Origin: Actinobacteria bacterium BACL4 MAG-120820-bin23
Lineage (GTDB): Bacteria; Actinomycetota; Actinomycetes; Nanopelagicales; Nanopelagicaceae
NCBI GenBank assembly: GCA_001437855.1
Contig: LIBD01000023.1
Coordinates: forward strand, 1-11,234
Length of the DNA stretch: 11,234 bases
Direction: 5' to 3'
Shown here: piece by piece, positions 6,517 to 11,234 of the stretch
How positions within the stretch are numbered: position 1 is the first letter of the stretch
Layout of the letters: each line of letters begins with the position of its first letter
Notes under the pieces: model-generated
Told to the model about the DNA's origin: nothing
The model's input: only the letters and a program-made list of their open reading frames with translations
Database searches by the model: none
Translations under genes and position numbers: made by a program

Positions 6517-6522
6517 TAGTAT
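6517..6522 (+). promoter_or_regulatory. -10 box for tatA (probably leaderless)
   Basis: TAGTAT (four of six to TATAAT, T1, A2 and T6 intact) ends exactly six bases before ATG 6529, the same geometry as at pafB. No good -35 lies 16-18 bases upstream, inside the end of pafC. The AGG at 6525-6527 is too close to the ATG to act as a Shine-Dalgarno. tatAC could thus be transcribed both from here and by read-through from pafBC. Confidence 0.45.
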
Positions 6523-6528
6523 GTAGGT

Positions 6529-6720
6529 ATGAATTCTCTCAAGCCATGGCATTTATTAGTACTAGCGGTTGTTTTTCTGGTTCTCTTTGGATCTAAGCGC
6601 TTGCCCGATTCAGCCAGATCGCTTGGTAGATCGTTGCGAATTTTTAAAAGTGAAGTTCAAGAGTTGAATAAGGATGAGAACACAGGAAGTAAAAAATCAG
6701 ATCCAGACTCCGATAGGTAG
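6529..6720 (+). CDS. tatA: Twin-arginine translocase subunit TatA
   Basis: A 63-residue protein with classic TatA layout: a short N-terminal segment LKPWH, one transmembrane helix (about 8-20), the F20-G21 hinge, then an amphipathic helix SKRLPDSARSLGRSLRIFKSEV (22-43) and a charged, hydrophilic tail. TatA oligomers form the pathway through which folded twin-arginine precursors cross the membrane. The SLGRSLRIFKSE wording is the typical actinobacterial TatA form rather than TatB. tatC follows after five bases. No tatB is seen here; in actinobacteria tatB, when present, is usually elsewhere. The ATG is probably read from a leaderless transcript. Confidence 0.95.
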   Translation: MNSLKPWHLLVLAVVFLVLFGSKRLPDSARSLGRSLRIFKSEVQELNKDENTGSKKSDPDSDR

Positions 6721-6725
6721 TTAAC

Positions 6726-7532
6726 GTGAGTAAACGCCGTGGCGAGAAAATGCCGCTGGTAGACCATGTACGAGAGTTTAGAAACCGGCTAATAAAATCT
6801 GTAATTGCCATTGTTTCTATGGCAATTGTTGGTTGGGTTTTCTATCAGCAAATTGTTCGACTTCTAACTCTGCCGTTTTGCGATATCGGTACATCTAGCG
6901 AACCAACCACTAATCAATGCGGAGCTCTTTATGTTAATGGAATCCTTGGACCATTTAATCTTCAGGTAAAGATATCATTACTCACTGGAGTACTGCTTTC
7001 AGCACCTGTATGGATATATCAAGTCTGGGCTTTCATCACACCAGCTTTGCATCGCAAAGAGAAACGCACTGCTGTATTTTTTGCTCTGATCGCAACACCG
7101 CTCTTTCTAACTGGATCTACTTTGGCGTATTTGATTCTTCCAAATGCAGTCAGTATTTTATTAGGGTTCACGCCAGATAACTTAGACAATCTGGTCCGGT
7201 TTGATGAGTATTTAGATTTTGTTCTAAGACTTATTTTGATTTTTGGCTTAGCATTCATATTGCCGCTTTTCCTGGTTGCGTTGAATTTGTTAGGAATCAT
7301 TTCAGGCAAGACAATTTTACGCCCGTGGCGAGTCGCAGTATTTTCTTGTTTTCTTTTTACTGCTGCTTTCACACCGACTCCAGATCCAATTACCATGACA
7401 CTACTGGCAATTCCTTTATGCCTTATCTACTTTCTCTCTGGCCTATTTGCCTTACTTGTGGATAGAAAGCGCGATCGAAGTAATAGTAATGAATCAAATG
7501 TCACTCCAATATCCCCACCTGAAGACATCTAA
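6726..7532 (+). CDS. tatC: Twin-arginine translocase subunit TatC
   Basis: TatC, 268 residues, is the membrane receptor for twin-arginine signal peptides. Six hydrophobic segments are visible (roughly residues 21-41, 78-102, 112-134, 160-184, 197-215 and 218-240). The cytoplasmic N-terminus carries the conserved MPLVDHVREFRNRLIKS, with the REFRNR Glu/Arg cluster that contributes to signal recognition. The first periplasmic loop has two Cys (in PFCD and NQCG) that might form a disulfide, and FTPTPDPITM (214-223) precedes the last helix. The start is GTG 6726, five bases after the tatA stop, with AGG at 6715-6717 eight bases upstream; ATG 6750 is an alternative that would lose eight basic residues. 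The TAA overlaps the lipid-kinase ATG (TAATG). Confidence 0.95.
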   Translation: MSKRRGEKMPLVDHVREFRNRLIKSVIAIVSMAIVGWVFYQQIVRLLTLPFCDIGTSSEPTTNQCGALYVNGILGPFNLQVKISLLTGVLLSAPVWIYQVWAFITPALHRKEKRTAVFFALIATPLFLTGSTLAYLILPNAVSILLGFTPDNLDNLVRFDEYLDFVLRLILIFGLAFILPLFLVALNLLGIISGKTILRPWRVAVFSCFLFTAAFTPTPDPITMTLLAIPLCLIYFLSGLFALLVDRKRDRSNSNESNVTPISPPEDI

Positions 7533-8413
7533 TGTGGTTGATTGCACTTAATAGAAAATCTGGAAGGGGAAGAGCAAAGAAGTTAAGCCAGACACTAATC
7601 TCACTATTAGATAGTAATGAAATTGAATATGAACTAGTAGATGAGTCAAGTGCTGTAAAAACTTCCAATAAAATTCGAGATCTATGTTCAACAGGTAATT
7701 TTGAAACACTTATTGCCATTGGAGGAGATGGTCTGGTCCATCTTTGCATCCAAGAGATTGCACTAAAATCAATTAACTTTGGAGTAATTCCAGCTGGAAC
7801 TGGAAATGATTTTGCAAGATGTATCGGCGTATATGGTAAATCTGTAGCCGAAATATTTGAAGGTTATGTTAGCTGCCAACCAAAAAAATTGGATTTAGGT
7901 AGAATCTCAAGTCCAAATAAGATTGAGTGGTTTGTGCAAGTGCTAAGTACTGGTTTTGATGCGAATGTTAACGCCTTAGCTAACACATTTAGTTGGCCAC
8001 GGGGTAAGGTAAAGTACACAATTGCGACATTATTAATTCTTTCAAAATTTAAGAGCATAAAGTTTGCATTTGATATTGATGGCGTATCTTTTTTGCAGCA
8101 AGGGATGCTCTTAACCGTTGCAAATGGGAGTAATTATGGAGGGGGCATGAAGATCAGTCCTAACTCCTTAAACTCTGATGGTTTACTTGATTTAATTCTG
8201 GTTAAACCTGTGTCAAGGCTTACTCTTTTACGGATCTTTCCAAGAGTTTTTTCCGGTCGACATATTAATCACCCAAAAGTTAATTCCTACTCAGGTAAAA
8301 GGGTTCAGATATCGGCAGATACTTCCGCATTTGCTGACGGAGAGTTCATTTCTCCTTTGCCGATCGAGATTGAGGTTGTAACTGGTGCGCTAAATTCATG
8401 GTCGTTAAAATGA
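7532..8413 (+). CDS. Diacylglycerol kinase-family lipid kinase (YegS/DgkB type)
   Basis: A 293-residue soluble or peripheral lipid kinase with the DAGK catalytic fold: NRKSGRGRA (7-15) near the N-terminus, G64-G-D-G67 nucleotide-binding motif in AIGGDGLVHL, and the P87-A-G-T-G-N-D93 motif. The C-terminal beta-sandwich shows NGSNYGGGMKISP, the SDGLLDLILV strand and a final FADGEF segment with a likely catalytic or metal-related acid. It should phosphorylate diacylglycerol, or a related lipid, to feed phosphatidic acid back into phospholipid synthesis, but YegS-family members vary and the substrate is not proved. It starts at a TAATG overlap with tatC and ends in an ATGA overlap with the helicase gene, a gene order (tatC, lipid kinase, helicase) seen in other actinobacteria. 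Confidence 0.9.
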   Translation: MWLIALNRKSGRGRAKKLSQTLISLLDSNEIEYELVDESSAVKTSNKIRDLCSTGNFETLIAIGGDGLVHLCIQEIALKSINFGVIPAGTGNDFARCIGVYGKSVAEIFEGYVSCQPKKLDLGRISSPNKIEWFVQVLSTGFDANVNALANTFSWPRGKVKYTIATLLILSKFKSIKFAFDIDGVSFLQQGMLLTVANGSNYGGGMKISPNSLNSDGLLDLILVKPVSRLTLLRIFPRVFSGRHINHPKVNSYSGKRVQISADTSAFADGEFISPLPIEIEVVTGALNSWSLK

Positions 8414-10752
8414 ATCTGTCTCCAGCAGAAAGCTATGCGCGAGTAAAACTAAATAATAAGTATTTAAAGACTAAGGAATTCTCCGAGAGTTTCCCTTTTG
8501 AATTAGATGATTTTCAAATTGCAGCATGTCATGCATTGGAGTCAGGCAAAGGAGTTCTAGTTGCTGCCCCAACCGGAGCTGGAAAAACGATAGTTGGGGA
8601 GTTTGCAGTAAATTTAGTCATCAATTCAGGTGGTAAATGTTTTTACACAACTCCAATTAAGGCTTTATCAAACCAAAAATTCTCAGAGCTAAGCGATAAA
8701 TATGGCTCAACTAGAGTCGGTTTACTAACTGGCGATACCTCGATCAATTCAGAGGCGCAGATCGTAGTGATGACCACCGAGGTGCTACGAAACATGATTT
8801 ATGCAAACTCTACGACAATTACTGACCTTAAATATGTAGTAATGGATGAAGTTCACTATCTCGCTGACAAATTTAGGGGGGCCGTTTGGGAAGAGATTCT
8901 GATACACCTATCAGAGGCGGTTCAAGTTATTTCCTTGTCAGCGACGGTTTCTAATGCAGAAGAGTTTGGTGAATGGCTACAAACCGTTAGAGGAGATACT
9001 GAGGTAATAGTTAGTGAAACCCGTCCTGTTCCGTTGTATCAGCATGTACTTTTTGGAAATCGTTTGATTGATCTATTTGGTGAAGGACAAAGGTTGAATC
9101 CCGAACTAACAAAACTAGAGCGAGATACCTATCGAAAAATCAAGGGCAACTGGCGTGATAAACCGAGAGGTCCTAGATCATTAACTAGACCTGAGGTCAT
9201 CGAAAAACTTGAACGAGAATCCCTTTTGCCTGCTATTACCTTTATTTTCTCGCGCAATAGTTGTGATGCGGCCGTTCGTCAATGCATTGCATCAGGAATT
9301 AGATTAACCAATGGTAAAGAGCGTCAAGAGATTCGCGATGTAGTTTCAAGAAATATTAAGAGTTTGGCGGAAGAGGATCTTGTTGTTTTAGGTTATTACG
9401 AATGGGCAGATGCATTAGAAAGAGGTGTTGCAGCCCATCATGCTGGTTTACTACCAGCATTTAAAGTTACGGTAGAGGAATTATTCCAACGAGGCTTAGT
9501 TAAAGCTGTTTTCGCAACTGAAACATTGGCACTAGGCATCAATATGCCTGCCAGGACAGTTGTACTTGAGAAGTTAAGTAAATGGAATGGCGAGGGGCAT
9601 GTGGCTATCTCGCCGGGAGAATATACCCAGTTAACTGGCCGTGCCGGTAGAAGAGGTATTGATATAGAAGGTAATGCAGTAATACTTTGGGGGAATGAAT
9701 TAGATTCAACTTCTGTTGGTGGCCTTGCGTCAACACGAACATATCCATTAAAGAGTTCATTTAAGCCTACATATAACATGAGTATTAATCTAATATCGCA
9801 GTTTGGATCAGAACGTGCGCGGACCTCTCTTGAATCTTCGCTAGCACAATTCCAAGCAGATAAAGCAGTTGTGGGACTTTCTAGACAGATCCGAAAGAAT
9901 GAATCTACAAGAGATGCACTCTTTACTGAGGCGAAATGCGACAAGGGAGATTTTACGGAATATGCGAAGCTGCGCTTTGAAATAAAAAATTTAGAAAATG
10001 ACAGCAAGCGAAATAAGCGCAAAAGGTTGGAAATTGAGGATGAGATTGCGAATATCAGAAAGAGACTAAAGAATCATTCATGTCACAACTGTCCAGACAG
10101 GGAGCATCATTCTCGTATTACTGAGCGAGCATTTCGCCTACAAAGAGAAATCGACGGACTTACAGATCGCATAAACAGTCGAACTAATGTGATTGCTAAA
10201 AGATTTGATCGGATCAGGTTAGTTCTCGATAAATTAGGGTATCTTGAGAATGATCAGATTACTAAACCTGGTCGAATGTTAGCTAAGATTTATGGTGAAA
10301 CTGATTTACTAATAGCAGAATCAATTCGAGCTGAGGTATTTGATCAACTAACTGTTCCGGAACTCGTATCAGTAATTTCTGCCTGTATATATGAATCGAG
10401 AAATGATGATGCATCCAAAATTCCCCGCGGTCAGGTACCAAATGCACTTAGCGATATTTCTCGTATCTACGGCCGAATCCATGATATTGAGATAGATATG
10501 AACCTAGAGCCAATGCGGTCACCTGACTTCGGATTTTGTTGGGCAGCCTACCGTTGGGCTAGTGGTAATTCATTAACTTCTGTACTTAAAGGTAGCGAAC
10601 TAACAGTGGGGGATTTTGTTCGGTCTATGAAGCAGATAATTGATCTATTAAGGCAACTTAGAGTTGCTGCTCCCCAATTACAACAAACTATTGATCTATC
10701 GCTTGAGTCAGTTGATCGAGGAGTAATAGCTTATGCAGGAGCTGCAATATGA
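8410..10752 (+). CDS. helY: Ski2-like DEAD/DEAH-box helicase, HelY type
   Basis: Superfamily 2 helicase of the Ski2/Mtr4/HelY group, 780 residues from ATG 8410. Motifs: Q-like DDFQIAAC, Walker A A53-PTGAGKT60, TPIKALSNQK, DEVH at 146-149, SAT at 177-179, TETLALGINMPART, and QLTGRAGRRG at 407-416. A charged, helical insert at about 500-555 leads to a conserved CHNCPDREHH block (C558, C561), which could bind a metal. The C-terminal DSHCT-type domain closes with the usual VDRGVIAYAG. Actinobacterial relatives are typically about 900 residues or more, so this is a shortened but intact form. ATG 8410 (ATGA overlap with the kinase stop, lead MNLSPAESYA) fits relatives better than the in-frame ATG at 8398. 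The natural substrate, RNA or DNA, is not established for the family. Confidence 0.93.
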   Translation: MNLSPAESYARVKLNNKYLKTKEFSESFPFELDDFQIAACHALESGKGVLVAAPTGAGKTIVGEFAVNLVINSGGKCFYTTPIKALSNQKFSELSDKYGSTRVGLLTGDTSINSEAQIVVMTTEVLRNMIYANSTTITDLKYVVMDEVHYLADKFRGAVWEEILIHLSEAVQVISLSATVSNAEEFGEWLQTVRGDTEVIVSETRPVPLYQHVLFGNRLIDLFGEGQRLNPELTKLERDTYRKIKGNWRDKPRGPRSLTRPEVIEKLERESLLPAITFIFSRNSCDAAVRQCIASGIRLTNGKERQEIRDVVSRNIKSLAEEDLVVLGYYEWADALERGVAAHHAGLLPAFKVTVEELFQRGLVKAVFATETLALGINMPARTVVLEKLSKWNGEGHVAISPGEYTQLTGRAGRRGIDIEGNAVILWGNELDSTSVGGLASTRTYPLKSSFKPTYNMSINLISQFGSERARTSLESSLAQFQADKAVVGLSRQIRKNESTRDALFTEAKCDKGDFTEYAKLRFEIKNLENDSKRNKRKRLEIEDEIANIRKRLKNHSCHNCPDREHHSRITERAFRLQREIDGLTDRINSRTNVIAKRFDRIRLVLDKLGYLENDQITKPGRMLAKIYGETDLLIAESIRAEVFDQLTVPELVSVISACIYESRNDDASKIPRGQVPNALSDISRIYGRIHDIEIDMNLEPMRSPDFGFCWAAYRWASGNSLTSVLKGSELTVGDFVRSMKQIIDLLRQLRVAAPQLQQTIDLSLESVDRGVIAYAGAAI
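10737..10741 (+). promoter_or_regulatory. Shine-Dalgarno site of the exonuclease gene
   Basis: AGGAG inside the last helicase codons, seven bases before ATG 10749. It is the strongest Shine-Dalgarno match in the window and fixes the start of the downstream gene, which also overlaps the helicase stop by ATGA. Confidence 0.7.
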
Positions 10753-11234
10753 CACTTATGCTCCTTGATAGTGCTTCGCTTTGGTATCGCGCATATTTCG
10801 GAATGCCAGAGACTTTGGTTTCACCAAACGGAGTTCCTATAAATGCAATTAAGGGCTATCTCGATATGACTTCTCGGTTGCTTGTTAAGTACAAACCTGA
10901 TCGATTAGTCGCTTGTCTTGAAGGCGATTGGCGTCCGAGTTGGAGAGTAGAACTTTTTCCTGATTACAAACTTAATCGTCTAGATGATGAAGGCACAGAA
11001 GATGAACCAGATACTTTGTCACCCCAGATTCCGATACTGCTTGATGTATTAGATGCACTCGGAATTCCATTGGTTGGAGTAGATGACTACGAAGCTGACG
11101 ACTTAATAGCAACTTTAAGTGTTTCCCAAAAGGGACCTGTAAGAATCGTCACTGGTGATCGAGATCTATTTCAATTAGTTGACGATAAAAGAGATGTGAA
11201 GATAATTTATTTGGCTAAAGGGGTCTCAAATCAT
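10749..11234 (+). CDS. 5'-3' exonuclease (Rv2090-type, FEN/PolA N-domain fold), 3' truncated by window
   Basis: The first 162 codons of an open frame running off the right edge. It belongs to the 5'-3' exonuclease family related to the N-terminal domain of DNA polymerase I, which trims flaps or 5' ends during replication and repair. Metal and substrate residues visible: D7 in LLDSASLWYRA, Y73-K74 with R77 in PDYKLNR, E115/D117/D118 in YEADDLIATL, and D137/D139 in VTGDRDLFQLVD. The loop where many members have an Asp before the Arg-rich turn reads CLEGDWRPSWR, with E58 and D60 as possible replacements. M. tuberculosis Rv2090 is a stand-alone enzyme beside the helicase, so a stand-alone protein of around 300 residues is expected, but a polymerase fusion cannot be excluded here. 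Confidence 0.92.
   Translation, partial: MTLMLLDSASLWYRAYFGMPETLVSPNGVPINAIKGYLDMTSRLLVKYKPDRLVACLEGDWRPSWRVELFPDYKLNRLDDEGTEDEPDTLSPQIPILLDVLDALGIPLVGVDDYEADDLIATLSVSQKGPVRIVTGDRDLFQLVDDKRDVKIIYLAKGVSNH

Noticed and set aside
7019..7396. 125-codon minus-strand frame
   Set aside because: Antisense shadow of tatC; very basic, low-information translation caused by the complement of hydrophobic codons.
7501..7749. 82-codon minus-strand frame across the tatC / lipid kinase junction
   Set aside because: Antisense to two well-supported coupled genes, without start signals or recognisable domains.
9438..10022. 194-codon open frame on the minus strand
   Set aside because: Lies wholly inside the helicase gene, whose motifs continue in frame across it; its translation resembles no family and there is no ribosome site or promoter.
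1..11234. Mobile element, CRISPR, tRNA, riboswitch or defence system
   Set aside because: No transposase-like or integrase-like frame, regular direct repeats, tRNA-like fold or sizeable non-coding stretch was seen; nearly every base belongs to a core gene.

Overview
The window reads as a compact, AT-rich chromosomal segment (G+C near 40% by eye) of a high-G+C-phylum relative with a streamlined genome, i.e. a low-GC actinobacterium. The phylum call rests on lineage-typical genes: mycothiol ligase MshC, the DUF3090/SCO1664 pair, the PafB-PafC WYL regulators and a HelY-type helicase. The low G+C, near-absent intergenic DNA (about 80 bases in 11.2 kb) and stop/start overlaps at most junctions suggest a planktonic lineage such as the freshwater acI group (Nanopelagicales). 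That placement is an inference, not something the sequence proves.

Left block (1-4134, all +): the tail of a probable histidine-phosphatase (MSMEG_4193-like), a DUF3090 zinc-motif protein, an SCO1664-family kinase-like protein, mshC (last condensing ligase of mycothiol synthesis), a HAD phosphatase and the tRNA m1A58 methyltransferase trmI. Overlaps or gaps of 3-14 bases make this one transcription unit. It couples three poorly characterised actinobacterial families to mycothiol synthesis.

Middle: a single minus-strand gene (4131-4631) encodes an FKBP-type prolyl isomerase lipoprotein. It ends inside the trmI stop codon and is divergent from pafB. In other actinobacteria the ARC/Mpa-Dop-Pup-20S proteasome-PafA block lies between trmI and pafB. 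Here only the FKBP gene lies there, so the pupylation-proteasome locus is missing from its usual place.

Right block (4675-11234, all +): pafB and pafC (DNA-damage-response activator), tatA and tatC (twin-arginine translocase), a diacylglycerol kinase-like lipid kinase, a HelY/Ski2-like helicase and the first 162 codons of a 5'-3' exonuclease. pafB, and probably tatA and the FKBP gene, appear to be transcribed from TAnnnT -10 boxes 5-6 bases before the ATG, without Shine-Dalgarno sequences, which implies leaderless mRNAs. I see no tRNA, rRNA, CRISPR, insertion sequence, prophage or toxin-antitoxin signal. This is core genome; the interest lies in what is missing, in promoter architecture and in the uncharacterised neighbours of mshC.
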